DNA from: Fistularia commersonii
Lineage: Eukaryota; Chordata; Actinopteri; Syngnathiformes; Fistulariidae
Direction of reading: 5' to 3'
Assembly (NCBI GenBank): GCA_037954325.1
Contig: JBBMNZ010000013.1
Location: 10,474,501-10,538,500, forward strand
DNA length: 64,000 nucleotides
Position numbers and translations under genes: made by a program. The notes below the pieces were generated by a model that searched no databases, had not been told where the DNA came from, and saw only the letters and a program-made list of their open reading frames with translations. Positions 49,720 to 62,865 of the stretch are shown one piece after another. How positions within the stretch are numbered: position 1 is the stretch's first letter; each line of letters opens with the position of its first letter.

Positions 49720-52700
49720 TGGTCTTTTTATATGTTTGTCACTACATCTTGCACATGACTGTATTAGTCTCTTGAATGGGCCAAAGATTGCTCTTCTTAC
49801 CTTCTTTACAAACCCATACCATACAGCATTTTGTCTTCTTGCTTCCTCCTCCTGTACCACAAATTTGAGTTCCCATCATGTTTTTCCCATCATGCTTTCC
49901 TCCCACCCTGCACTGAGGCACTGAACCCACGGCCGGAGGTATAAAGGACATGATTTACTGTGTCCTTTGCAAGAAAAAAGGAAAATGAAAGAAAGAAAAA
50001 CACAAAAAGAGAGATCAATTTTCCAGCACAGTAGTGCAGGTAGTTTGTTGCAGGTTTCATTCAAGTTCTGAGTTGAATTATGGTACTCTGACCACAACAC
50101 TGTGTGGTCCAATTTTATCTGGTTTAATTGCCAAAATCTACTACCGCAGGAGAACAAAAGTGATAAAGACAAATGGATTTGGTTTTCTTTATGTGTGATC
50201 AGTTGACATCATGTGGCCTGGATCAGGACAGAGAGGAAAGTAATATTCTGTGTAAAAAGCCCCAGCTACCATGATCACACACGCCAGTTTTTTATTTTAG
50301 AAAAGTTTATACTCATTGCCCCAGCATTCTACATCCATTTGAGTAGTTTTCAAATGATTTAACTATGTGATTTTCACAAAACAGTCAATGTACAGTGGAT
50401 GTATGCGTTTTATTGCCTGTGCCACAGCTTTTCAGTTTTTGGAACCCGTTTTTACTACATTTTCACTTTTTTAATACTTTTAGGAGTCTATTGTGTTTGC
50501 TTGCTCTTCCTGACAATCCACCAGGACAATACTCTTCTGTTTAGATTATCAGCCATCAGCCTAACTGAGATTGAACTTTGAGAGACTGACATTTTCCTCT
50601 GACAAAGTATCATGTCTTAACAGAAAGACAGTTTTTAATGTTCAACAATGAATTCTGCTTCTATCGAAAATGTTATTCTTTAATGGTAAATGTAGCTTTT
50701 GCAGTTACCAATGTTCTATTGTTATGTTTTAAAAACATATGTAATTGCATTCTGGTATCAGCGAAAGCTATTGATTTTTCTTTGTGGTGTCTAATATGAG
50801 CATGAACCATAGACATATCTTCTCAAAGACTTGGCATTGCATTCACAAATATATTTGAGCTTAAAATAATTAACCCCCCAGTCCTTGTCAACATTTAAAG
50901 CTATGCCATCAACATGTCCTCTTGGCTTGTGAGGTCATGGCAGATACATTTTTATTATACATTTAAAATAACTATCAATATATCCCATTTTAAACACATT
51001 CTGCACTGTTTAAATATATTATGTGGAACTTGTATATAAAAAAGCTAATTTACAGCAAGATATTCCGTTCCAGATGATGTGAGTACAAAAGCTGGTAATG
51101 TTGTAATTTCCAGGTCCAATGTACAGTTGAAATTGGGTAGGATTTTTAGAATATGTCACAGATAAGTGAAGAAAACTTTATTTAGTTCTATTTTCCAACA
51201 GTCATATCTACTTCTACAACAACTGCACTTCCTAGTAAAAGACGGAATCATATATATTATAAAGACATGTTTGTCTGACATGTGTACTTAAATGGCTATT
51301 GTTGTTGAAGGTACACTTGAAAATATGAAAATAAAAAAAAAGCGTAATGATAATAGGTTCCAAATTATTTCAGCTTAAGGAAAAGCAATAAAGGCTCAAC
51401 AAACATTGCTCCTGTAGTCTTTACTCCACATTAGGAAATACAATGAGATCTTTGACACAAAAGATACCCCCAAATGGAGAAAAACAGGTGAATGTGAAGT
51501 CCTCTGTGACATGACTTGTGATTTTTGGATCATCTAGTAGTGATAAAAAGGGAAGCATAAATCTGCTGGACAGTAGTCAGTCCATCTGTGAGGCGTCGAT
51601 ACAGATGAATTACTCACACTTTGGAAATGAAGCAACAAGGGCGGATATTAAATTATCACAACTGTCGAAGGAAAACGTTGAATCTCCTGAGAGGTGTACA
51701 TTTCACCCCCAAATAACCCAAATCCCTTTTTTGTTTTACCAAAAGAAAAAAAGGTGAAAATATGTGAGATCATTTCATCAGTTTCAGATGAAGTTTGGAT
51801 AATTTGGCTTGTCATTTTGAAATGGGGATACGTTTTCCAAGGGTTTTGAGATATCATCAAGTGGAAATGACTCAAATGAGAACGTTTGTTTCTATGACGT
51901 CACTGCGCCCCTCTGAAGGACTTAACTGCATTTTAAAGAAATAAGATTTGAAAACTAAGCTCCACACTTTACCACTTGTAAGGATGGATAGCTTTAGCAG
52001 CAACTGAGAAAGAGAAATCTAATTACATTTTCCTGGTGACATCAGTAGTTCTACTCATTATCTCTACTAGGTGCTTTGAATAATTCCCACAGACATCGAA
52101 CATGTGGATGATGTCAGCATTAAAGGTTAAACCAAAGAAAAGCCGTAGCATTTAATTATATGATTTACGCAAGATAGTGGCATTACATAACAGCACCTGG
52201 GCAGTGATGCTTTATATTATATCCTCCGGTGACATATGAAACTCACTCACTCGGGGACCCACTCATACACACACACACAATAGTAATGTTACGTAACAAC
52301 AACCGGACAGTGATGCTTTGTCCTAAAAATCCTTGTGACATATGAAACTCACTCGTGCAGACCTTGGGCATTGTACATGACATGCGATATAATGACTATC
52401 CCATATGTTTTGTGAACTGACAGTGACACAGCTGAACTGATGAATAAAGAACAGGATGAATAAAATGCTAGAAGCCATAAAGAAACCTTGAGTGAAAATG
52501 TGGGTTGCTCTTAGGCAGAGGTCCAGATGCATAAAACAGTAGATTCTAGGATGTTGTAACCATTAAGACCCCTCCTCCCACCTTTGATGCGGTTAATACT
52601 CCTGAGGATGCTTGTACTGCGGATCTTTGACCTCGGCATCACAGAGCAACTACAGTTCAAACCCAGACAAAGTTTCATTTTGGCGTTACAGCATCAGATA

Positions 52701-53020
52701 CTTCAATCAAAGAAGACCATGTCTCTGATTTAATAAAAATACATCTTAGCCCAACAATAAACACAAGGGCTCTTTTTTTAGTGGTACGTGTTCAAAATTT
52801 ATAGACACATTCATCTTCAGGTTTAAATTTCTAGATTCAACAATGATTTATTGAACTGACTATATTTTTTTAAATTAGTAAAGTGACTGTGGTTTAAAAG
52901 GGAACAGTGTTTCTAAACCCCTTTTACACAAACAAAACTCGTGTATTTTTTTCAGTTATTTATTATTTATTTATATAATCAGATATATTATTATATGATT
53001 TATTTATCAAATCAATTTGG
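49720..53020. other. Spacer, no gene seen
   Basis: AT-rich, with no recognisable exon. It includes the directly repeated 74-bp unit at 52175-52354. Confidence 0.5.
52175..52354. repeat. Direct duplication of a 74-bp unit
   Basis: 52175-52248 and 52281-52354 are similar, equal in length and offset by 106 bp. Shared blocks are TTAC(A/G)TAACA, CAGTGATGCTTT and a perfect TGACATATGAAACTCACTC. A CA-rich stretch separates them. They are diverged in the middle, so the duplication is not recent. Confidence 0.75.
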
Positions 53021-53022
53021 AG

Positions 53023-53228
53023 CAGTGTGGTGCAGAGGGGAGAGCGATCGTCCAAGAAACCAAACATTCCTGGTTTAATTCCCCGGCTTCTCCTAGTGTG
53101 TTGAGATGTCATTGACATAGACACTGACTGCTAGATGGCTGCCAACTGATCACGGTTAATCCATGATGGGTTAAATGCAGAGAGGAATTTCCCGCAAGGG
53201 ATTAATAAAGTACTATAAAAAATAAAAA
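53023..53228 (+). repeat. tRNA-derived SINE
   Basis: The head GGAGCAGTGTGGTGCAGAGG, AGAGCGATCGTC and TGGTTTAATTCCCCGGCT resembles tRNA A and B boxes. The body contains CATTGACATAGACACTGACT, GGGTTAAATGCAGAGAGGAA and TTCCCGCAAGGGATTAATAAAGTA, then an A-rich tail. This is a SINE type different from the GGAT-tailed copies. Confidence 0.75.
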
Positions 53229-53229
53229 A

Positions 53230-56200
53230 CAAAATAAGGGTGTTGTTCACTTCAAACCCTTTGTATTCTGGTCTCTATAAATTTCCGTCAAAGTTGTGTA
53301 AAAGTGTAAATGTTTCTTATTTAAAAACCATCACATAACACGGGAGCACAAAATGTTAATCAATGAGATGCTGAAAACACAAGCTTTGTCTATACTGCAC
53401 TGCATATTCTTACAAGACCATTCCAGACCAAAATCAGTACCAGTTTAAATCTGTGCAAGCATGGCTTTGCTTCATACTTCCATCTTTCCATGAAATGGAA
53501 TGGCACAAATTATATGCATGTTTTCCAAACAATTGACTCAAGAATAGTAGGAACGACTAGTTTGATGAGCCTTAAATTGCATTGAAAATAGACAAATTCC
53601 TTGAATTTAGTTTGAACTCCACACTTGTCCTTCACATAGGGATTTAAACAAGCGCTTCCAAGATACAGTCAGATTCAATATGGCAAATACTGTAAGTAGA
53701 GGACGAAAGAACCAAATAAAGAGGTCTTCAGGGGCAAATGATTCAGCTCCTTGAAGGCTGTAGTTTCAGATTGAAAAGAGTTTGATGTGAAAAAGGTGAC
53801 TATAATGCCTTCCAGAACTGGATGTCCCCTCACTTCAAAACTCATTCCACTGTGTCTGCGTCAATTTTAACCATTGACACCACCGCCGGTGACAGTGTCA
53901 GGTGCAACTGGTGTCTCAACCCTTCCGACGTTAATCTGCAGTTTATTTGAGCGCCAATTGCTTTCCTTTGCTCCTTTTCAGGCGCCCACTCTTCACTGAG
54001 CACAATACGTCAAACACTTACACACACGTCTTTCTCACAGTGGCACATTGTTTCTGTGCCACTCTGTTTCTTCGGGGTTGATGAATCCCTACCTGAAATG
54101 TGCATTACTGAATGTAAAGATATATTCCCCACCTCCAGCCAGCTGGGGCAAGTTAGGGGTGATAATGTAACACAGTCTATTGAACACACAGAGCCAGACG
54201 TAGACACTATCATGCATTTCCAGAACCTTGGCAGATGCCCCTCTTTTGGAAGTGGTCTGAGCCATAAGGATTATCTAATAGAGCAGAGACCTGTCTCTCT
54301 TACTGCAGAAGAGCGCTTGCACTGTTTCCACAGCCAGCACATGAAATTTCATGGAACAATGGTTGAATGACAAGTGATGTGGCCTGGCATTGCATCTTCT
54401 TGGCAAAAAAAATCACATGAATCTTCCTGTTTGAAAATGACATCAGATACGCAACCGCACAGACTCATGTTGAGCTTTGTGCGGGCCTCGTCATCTGTTT
54501 CTATCTTTTCAAAATTTTTTTCAGTCCTTCCCTGCTTATTCAATTTCATTTAGGAAATTAAAGGGTATCATAGGTATCATGAAGTATTGTCATAAATGGG
54601 AATTTTTTTTGGAGATTAGGAAACCATAGATTTTAATATATCAGTGTAAAAAAGGATATACTCAACCAACCGCTTGCAGTGTTACGCCAGCAGTTTTATT
54701 ATACTTGCAGTTGAAAGTCTAATCCCTTTTCATTTAGGAATCAGCTATAAGATGAATGTCATTAATTATTAGTTATTTTCTGCCATTATCTGATTCCGTT
54801 TCAGGGAAGTCAAGTAAATATAGTCAACCTCAGTTTTAGCGTAATGCCATTTTTTGATAATAAGCCACTGGATTTATAATATAAACATTTTTTTACTTAT
54901 TTCATATCACATTTGCTGTTAATATCCTTTTATATTAATGCTATTATATCCTTCAACAACCTTCTTACATACAAAATCATATATGTTACTGATGCTGCAT
55001 TGGGGTTGACCCTGCTCTATCCCATCTGCATCTGTAAAAGATTATGGTAAGATAAGAGTCCGTATTTAGTGTTATTGCTATTACATTGTAAATCCTTTCT
55101 CCCTTCCCTTGGTTTCCTGTGACATCCTGACAGAGTAATAAGATCTATTCTTTGTTTTCATAAGTGTTAGCCATTACTGCATTATATGCTGCATGAATTA
55201 CCTTGCCAGCCGGTATCACTCAGGTTACCTTTCATCTAAATAATGATGACGAACATTAAAACTCAAAACCAGAGACCAGAAGGGTTAAGGGTGTTAAGTG
55301 AGGAAGGAAAGGACTCTGCACTTCTGTTTCTTTACCTGTCTGCCTCCTTTTTCCTTTGTTTGACAGAGTCATGCCAGGGAGGTTAATAAAAAGAGGAACA
55401 GAAGGTACTGCAGGTGTGTGCACACAAGTCCATATGCACTGTGTTACAAATTAAAGGGTTATTCCAGTATTTTTCAACCTGGGCTCCATTTCCCCAGGTA
55501 TTTAGGTCAGAGTGAGTGATGGAGAATGAAATTATTGCACTTGGCCTAGCACTGAGACTCAAGCAAAAATTGCTTATTTTTTCCAACTGTTATCTCAAAA
55601 TTGAAGTTTCAGTTTTAATTGACACTTGACCTTGGAAGATTGCAATACGGTAATATAATGGCTGTACTGGGATGCCTAATTACCACTAAATATTCTATGT
55701 GCGTGAGTCCATGAGGACACATCCAGAAAAATACACTTCTGTCGCCCCCGTGCATGTACTTATCTATTGTGTAAATGTGATATCTGTCAATGTGGACATT
55801 GAAAAATAAACACATGTAACAGAATGTGAGCAGGTCTAGACTATTTGAGACCTGACTGAGGGATTCTTGATGTGCTGTTCTTCCTTAGTTCCATCCTATA
55901 TTACAGGTCAAAACAGCAATTGTAGCTTTTCATTTTCAGGAAACATCATTTTTATGTATGTGTGTTTGTATGTATGTTGTATTTTTGTTTGTTTTGAGGG
56001 ATAGTCTCATTGCAGATGATCATTGCAAACAATAGTTTGCAGGTCACAATGTCTGCACTGACTGTGATTATCCACATATTGCAACTACATTTAGATACAA
56101 TGTCACTGTCTTTATCCTCCCACTGCAGTTTGTGAAAGTATGGCTGAATGTGGTATACCATTTAATTGCCATCATTTGGAAATGTGCAAACACAAACTAC

Positions 56201-57840
56201 AGCTTTGTTGTCTTTAGATCACACTTTGGCGTTTCTGTGATGTTAACCTAAACCTAGACTACTTTGCTGATGGCTTCTCTCACATTGATGGTCATTGACA
56301 TCTCTCAAGATGAGTGAGCAAGGCTAAAGCTTCAAAATTGCACTCACAAAGGCATTCACAGATACACACATGTACACACACACACAGACACACACACACA
56401 CATACATACTCTCACTTTTCTGTGAGATGCTGAGCCATCACTTGATCAGTGGCAAATTTAAGGACTTCCAGGGGACAGATTCTGCCATTTTCAATTGCCC
56501 TACAATATTGTGTTTTTCTGATTGCAATATTTTTGCTCCCCATAAATTGGTGTGACCTACATACATGAAGAAATATAGCCTGGCATGAAAAACATTAGAA
56601 TCTCACTGTAAGCTACGTGATGTAGACATGTTAATCGAATGTATCTGACTATTCCTTTGATTTTGTCTTATTTTGTCTGTGTGTGTTTGTGTTTTTGCAT
56701 GTATGTGTTTCAATGTTTGCGGTGTTCAGCAGTGATCATAAACACTAATTGTATCCCCCCCAGCGTATTATTCATATTTATGCTTATGGGACAAATGAAT
56801 CACTTCTGTCTCTGCCTGCAATGTACCTAATTATCTACACATAAGCAATTGGTAAATAGCTACGTCAAGGTCGATGTTGCTCTTCAGTCAGCTAGAGTTT
56901 AGTTTACCTGTACCTCTCACTACTTGAATTATATGAATTTGGAGGCTTGTCATTTGTATACTTTTATTTTTTCCTCAGTCCCTGCTTTTTTGTCATGACC
57001 TCAAGAAACTTTAAAACAAAATTATACTAGTTTCTCGTATATAGGGGAAATGATAAGTTAATAATCAGGTGTCATTACATTTGCTGGAACTAAAGGACTG
57101 CACAATAATGATACATTTAAAAAACTAAAGTGTAAATTATCATTTGCCATTGAGATCCCTTTTAAGTATATAACATAAATTAAATAAAACTTTTATATAC
57201 ACAGTGCAAGACGTCCAAATACAATGTGGAGCCGAGTGGGGTGGGGCTGATGGTTGGCTCTATTTCTCTACACTGTGTTTTGTTTCAATGGTTTTGCACT
57301 TTGCCACCCTTTATTAGGTTCATCAGGTTTGTAAATTGACTGAATTTACCTTGTTACATTATTCACCTGCTACTTATGGGGAGGAATTGTTTTGTGTGAT
57401 TAGTAGCTCAAACAATTCACTCCACCTCTCAACTGATTTTTAAAATTGCATGACTGTGACCAGCACGTGAAAATGAAAATGATGATGTCATAAAACTCTG
57501 AAAGATTTTGTGTTAACTTTGGAGAGAAATATGCATTTTTGTTTTCATTTGAGACAGAACATCACATGATGCCTGGGTTGTTTCAGTGGGCCTTGGAGAA
57601 TTAGTTGCATGCATGGTCGGTCTAGCTCTATTCTTGAGTTAATGGCTCAGTGGTGAAAAAAATCTCACATTTTCCTTTGTGACTATAAAAGTTAGCTTTG
57701 GCTCACTAGTTATATTTCTACCCAGACCAAATCTACTCCAAAGTGTCCTGAATTTTGAATAATGGAGCAAATTCACGCTTGTACTGTTTGCAATATTGCA
57801 TGTCTTGATATGACTGCATTGCCTTTGGAGATAATCCAGT
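53230..57840. other. Spacer, no gene seen
   Basis: No recognised exon. The 104-codon frame at 54056-54370 has unremarkable composition but matches no family I know and has no convincing flanking splice sites. A CA tract lies at about 56374-56402. Confidence 0.45.
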
Positions 57841-57845
57841 GTGTT

Positions 57846-57925
57846 TATTCAGAACCAGAATCAGCTTTATTGGCCAAAAATATTTGCACAAACAAGGAAT
57901 TTAGTTCTAGTATATTGTCACTACT
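57846..57925. repeat. Short fragment of a common fish interspersed repeat
   Basis: CCAGAATCAGCTTTATTGGC, CAAAAATATTTGCACAAACA and AGGAATTTAGTTCT match a motif that recurs in teleost genomes. Only about 70 bp remain. Confidence 0.5.
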
Positions 57926-58365
57926 TGTACTGATATGGAGGTAAACAATGACTGGATAACAGAATATTAATCACAGATAATGTCCTGGGTGTTGTGTTTA
58001 GAGCCAGAGAAAACAGAGGTCTATCACAGATTGAGCATAAATATAAAAAACGGTTCTCTTGATAAAACTGACATGACTTCTCGATGACATGTTTGCATCT
58101 GGCCTGTGGAACAGACCATCAGTTGAGCCTCTCAACTTATGAATAATAAGAATCACAACTTATTTTCCTTCCCAAATTAATCAGTGTATCTAATAAATGA
58201 TCAAACTTAAAACACACTGTGAAGAGTAACAATACTAAAGTGTTTTGTTTGTACACGATAATAAACACTTTCATATTCTCCTCTCTTAAATCCCTTGCTG
58301 ATATTGAGAATTATACTTCCTCCAACCCACTGTTGTCATCAACTGTAGTGTGTGCAGATGGATGT

Positions 58366-58962
58366 TGAAGGGACACAGTGCTGCGGAGGTTAGCGCTGTT
58401 GCGTCATATCAAGAAAGTTCTTGTTTGCGATTCTGATGACCATCTGGTGTCTTTCTGTGGGGGGTTTGTATGTGCTCCCCGATTTCCTCTCACAGTCCAA
58501 AAACATACAGTAGTTTGAATTATGACACTGAGATGTCCATAGGTGTGAAAAAGAGAGTAACTAGTTGTATGTCTGTATGTTTGACCCCGTCATTGATTGG
58601 TGACCAGTCCAGGGTGTAACCTGCCCAAATTACAAGAGGAATTAAGATAAGATAAGATAAGAACAAATTTATTTATCCCGAAGGAAATTGTTGTGCCAGA
58701 GTTTCAAGCAAAAACATAACAATAATAGATAATAGTAGGAAGGAGGGAGGATAAGAAATACAATAAAATATGAATTGTCAAGGTTAAGGCTATCAAGTGT
58801 TTTAAGGTCTTAAGTACAAAGATTTGAAGATTCCCTGCGGCTGAGGGAAGAGGAATTTAAAAGGAATTAAAAAGTCTGATAGCCATTATCAGACTGATAG
58901 CCATTAATTAGCTGTAGAATCTCCATGACCCTGTGTACAGGAAAATAGATAATGGATAAATG
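58366..58962 (+). repeat. SINE-like repeat (copy 7) interrupted by another repeat
   Basis: The left part (58366-58630) has the head GAGGTTAGCGCTGTTGCGTC, the CTCTCACAGTCCAAAAACAT block and TTGGTGACCAGTCCAGGGTG. The right part (about 58915-58962) has the tail CCATGACCCTGTGTACAGG and GATAATGGATAAATG. Foreign sequence lies between. About 40 bp of the expected body is missing at the junction. Confidence 0.65.
58642..58912 (+). repeat. Interspersed repeat inserted in SINE-like copy 7
   Basis: It begins with GATA-type units (AAGATAAGATAAGATAAGA), then TTTATTTATCCCGAAGGAAA and TTGTTGTGCCAGAG, an opening widespread in teleost genomes. A purine-rich part with CTGCGGCTGAGGGAAGAGG follows. A local duplication of AT(C)AGACTGATAGCCATTA-type sequence occurs at about 58875-58905. 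Class not determined. Confidence 0.5.
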
Positions 58963-60384
58963 AGGGGATTCAACAATTGGCCTGTACCTGTGACAATTTG
59001 TTACGTGTTTGACATTGTTTGCAATTACGCTCTCATTTAGTTTCTAACAATATCCAATTATCACTGACCCTGAAAACGTGGAAAAATATGGACTGAGATT
59101 AAAATGCCATCAATAATCATTCAAGGATGTCAGTCAGAAATTGTGCTCACTCAATTTTTTATAAAAGTAAAACCTCTATTTGCAAGATATCACAACACAT
59201 TCAATGTTGTTTGCCTAAGTTGGAGAAAAATGAAGACTACACTGAGACTTTTGACCTAAAAAAGGTTTACTTCTAGAAAAAAAGAAAAGATTGCTCTTTA
59301 AACTCCTCTCAGTCCTCACTTGGCGTCCTTGTCCAAAACATTAAAAACATCTTCTGCAGAAATACCCAGAGACAGCACTGGACTTAAAGTGGTTTGAAAC
59401 TCATTCGTAATTGTGTGTTCAATCGACCACGGTGATGATGGCAGAAATAAATTAAATATGCAACTTTTATATGGTGAAATAAGTGCAGAAAAGATAAGCA
59501 GCTCTGCGTAGTGTTTTGCCATCTTTTCACAAGTTTTTTCAGTTGCAGCCATTTTTTTTTTCTTTTTTCCTTCAGGCTTCCAGGAACATTGATTCCAGGG
59601 AAGAAGTCAGTAATTTCAGTGAAAACAATAAAGGGAATCAAAAAGAAAACAAAAACTTAATATCATGTGCACGTTGTGCCCTGACTTAAGACTTTCCATG
59701 CTCAGGAAATATTTTGTATTTATATATAAAAAAGCAAATCAATATTAGAATAACCATGTGTATAGTATATACATTAACCCAGTATTATTGGAACTAGTGT
59801 TTCTAGTAATTCAATTACCACTTAGTTTCATGTATGTCTGTGTTTTTGCAATGTGTTTATTCATGTGGACCACATGGCATCTGTCAACTATCAGCTGTCA
59901 ACTCCTCCTACCTCAGACACATGTGGGCAGAACATGGATACTGAAACTGGGTCACCACCTTCAGAGCTGCTTTGGAAACACACACTGACACACACTGTAC
60001 ACGTTGAGAGAAAATCTGAAAACGTGACCTGACTGAAAAATGTAAACACACTGAGATGATTTTCAGACTTTCGCTTAAGACCAAAACACTTTTCAAGTTG
60101 AGCAGCCTTTATCATTTCAGTGTCTTTTTACCATCTTTTTCATACTTTTGACCGTATTTTGTTTCTCCTTCAAAACTTTCTTCTTCCAACAGTTTCATAG
60201 AAATATTGCATGGAATCACAAAACAACCAGAGACAGATACAGATAAGTTTGCAAAATTAATTTTAAACACCCATTTTAGTTAGATAATCTTTTTATTAAA
60301 ATCTCAGATGTTTAGGCAATCATTGAGAGGGATTTAAAGCATGAAATGTACAAAATATCTGTATTTTATCTTTACGATTTCACT

Positions 60385-60487
60385 TATCTAGATACACTGT
60401 GGACAGCAACGTAAGAATTTCATTGTACCGGGAAACATGTATCCGAACTGTACATACAACAATAAACATTTTGAATCTTGAATCTTT
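60385..60487 (+). repeat. Possible retro-repeat 3' end
   Basis: CAACGTAAGAATTTCATTGT, ACTGTACATACAACAATAAA and the duplicated TTGAATCTTGAATCTT end match a frequent 3' terminus of fish retro-repeats. Short and diverged. Confidence 0.4.
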
Positions 60488-62769
60488 ATGTCAAACAGTT
60501 GCATTCAAAAGGGTTTTTATCATTTTTGCATCCAGACTAACTCTGTAAAAAGATTTCAGATTTACCTTCCCCTCCCAGCCTTGACTTTAAAAGAAAGAGT
60601 TATGGTTTGGGAGATTTTTCCTGCAAACTCCCCATGTGATATTTAACAATCCATTTTAACGATGAAGCTTGGCTTGGGTACCAAGACACATTTGCAACAT
60701 ATGTGACACAGCAGGGGTCAATACACTCTATAAAAATGGATGAATTGACATCATAACATTAGTTGGAAGTGGATCATTTTTGCTTGCCACCAACAAAATG
60801 ATGGTGACCTGCCAAAAACGGCAATTGAATTGGCACTCTTCAAGCGGCAGCCAACATTTACAAGCACGTCTGGTGTTTATTAACCGCCAGACATTTTTCT
60901 TGGAAAGCTGGAGGGGTCCTATGAAATACTGTGTAGACCCATATGACCAAAACCAGAAATTGGAAAAAAAATGGACTGAAATCTTGCGTTTGAGCGGGCG
61001 CTCATCTCAGCAGGGCTCCTCACCTTTTTATTGTTATGGCTACCTGTGCGTCCCTCCCGATCCCTGTGGATAATACATCTGCATGATTTTATTTGGCCTG
61101 TGACCAGGTGATGAGAGAGGAAAGCAGAATGGACAGCAGAGGAAATGTCAGGGAAAGAAACCTCAGAGAGGTGAGAGGAGATGTAAAAGGAAAGCTGAGA
61201 TGAGCAGAGGGAGAAGACGGGGAGATGCAGAAAGGAAGTGTGGAAAGCCACTCATTTCCTGCTTGTCCATCATCTCTTAATGGACCCACCTCATGCACAC
61301 ACTCCCATCTTTGCCATAATCTTGACTTTTTTTTAACAGATCATCGAGAGCCAAACTGTACATTTGCATGAAAAAAAATAATTTCTTTATTACATACCGT
61401 CATGTTATCCTCTGTCCAGTCTTTCCGTCACTCTCGCTGATGGCCAAGGTTATAGTACAACATTTAAACCTAACTGATAGCAAATCATGTCCATGTTAGA
61501 GATGTTTGTACAACAATTAGAAAACAACATTATGCTTTGACTAGCTGTTGTTCCATGTTTTTTTAGGGTCATTATTATGAATTAGGGGAAACATGGAATC
61601 ATCTTTATATTGTTTTATGTATTGTATGTTTATTTAGTTCTATTCAAATTTTTTTAGGATACATCCATATGCTCTATAAAAGGGGAAACAGTCTGTCACA
61701 GTGAAAAATTCAGCAGGATTTTAGAATTAACCCCCACCAATGCAAAAATATAGTCTATATCAACACACATCACAAGATACTTCACAGCGTATAAGCATAA
61801 AGCAGGCTAACATTGTATGTTGATTCCAGATAAAGTAAATGAAAGGATAGCAATAGTGAAAAGTAAGAGTTAGTCCTAATTCCGATCCAATCTTATATTT
61901 ACTGTATACACTGTTGGAAAGAGACATTGTGCACTGCAAAGAAAAATCCCCCTGTGGCACAGCAAAAAATCTGTTTGAGAGCTAATTAAATTAAGTTGTA
62001 TTTCATCGTGCCCCTTGTTCTGAGCCAGTGTGTCTGACTGCTTGAAAGAATTTGTTCCTAAAATCTTTCATCAAGGGTCCATGTTGTGATATCATCTGGC
62101 TCCATGGAGATTATGATGGCCTTCTGGTCTTAAAGTCTTCAGAATGATGACGGCAGGAATTTTTCTAGATTTTCCAAATGCCTCAGCATTTGTCTTTAGG
62201 TCAGCAGCATATGTAATTTGTTAGCAATTAAGCATTCACAGTCGGTGATTTGGCCATTCATTTTTTTCCGAATAGGAGTCGGATAAGTCCATGGCCATGA
62301 CTAATAACACCCTATCAAGGTGCCAGCATCGGAGTCCCAATCATTATTTCCAAGCTTTCGCGATTCTAATCCAGAGGTTCCCAAAATAAAAGGGTTGGAA
62401 GAAGTGAAAACTGTGAAATTAAGTTTTTTTGACGCCTGACATGCAAATATTCTGGTCATGAAGGTTCAGTTGTAGATGATAAAATGAAGTTGAACAATAA
62501 AACAATAGACTGTGTAGAAAGAGTAGACAATATGGTTATCCTCTTTAATATAAGGTTAGTGTGAGAAGATTGCAAGTCTTCAAATCATTCCTATTTGTGG
62601 AAAGACTTTCTTTATATGTGCATAAGTTGGGTTCAACTTACGTACAGGATTTTGTTCCTCTTAAGCCTTAGAATGTCTCATGTAACTGGCAAAGAGTCAT
62701 GATAGGTAAAATAGTATCACTCTTTCTCTTAAACCTCATTAAACAGGAATATCGTATAATGGAGATTAA

Positions 62770-62865
62770 TGTTAAGTGCCTTGCCCAAGGACAGTATAGT
62801 GGTATTTCCTGAAGGAAGACAGGCTTAAAGCCGGTTACTTTTCCTTGCCCAGAAATTTTCCCTGA
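62770..62865. repeat. Faint remnant of a tRNA-like repeat
   Basis: TTAAGTGCCTTGCCCAAGGA, followed by a GGTATTTCC and AAAGCCGGTTAC pattern, resembles the body and B-box region of a common fish SINE. Strongly decayed. Confidence 0.3.

Noticed and set aside
53023..53228. Functional tRNA gene
   Set aside because: The tRNA-like head lacks a full cloverleaf and is joined to a SINE body and A-rich tail.
54056..54370. 104-codon plus-strand frame
   Set aside because: No family resemblance, no convincing splice signals or promoter; kept only as spacer.
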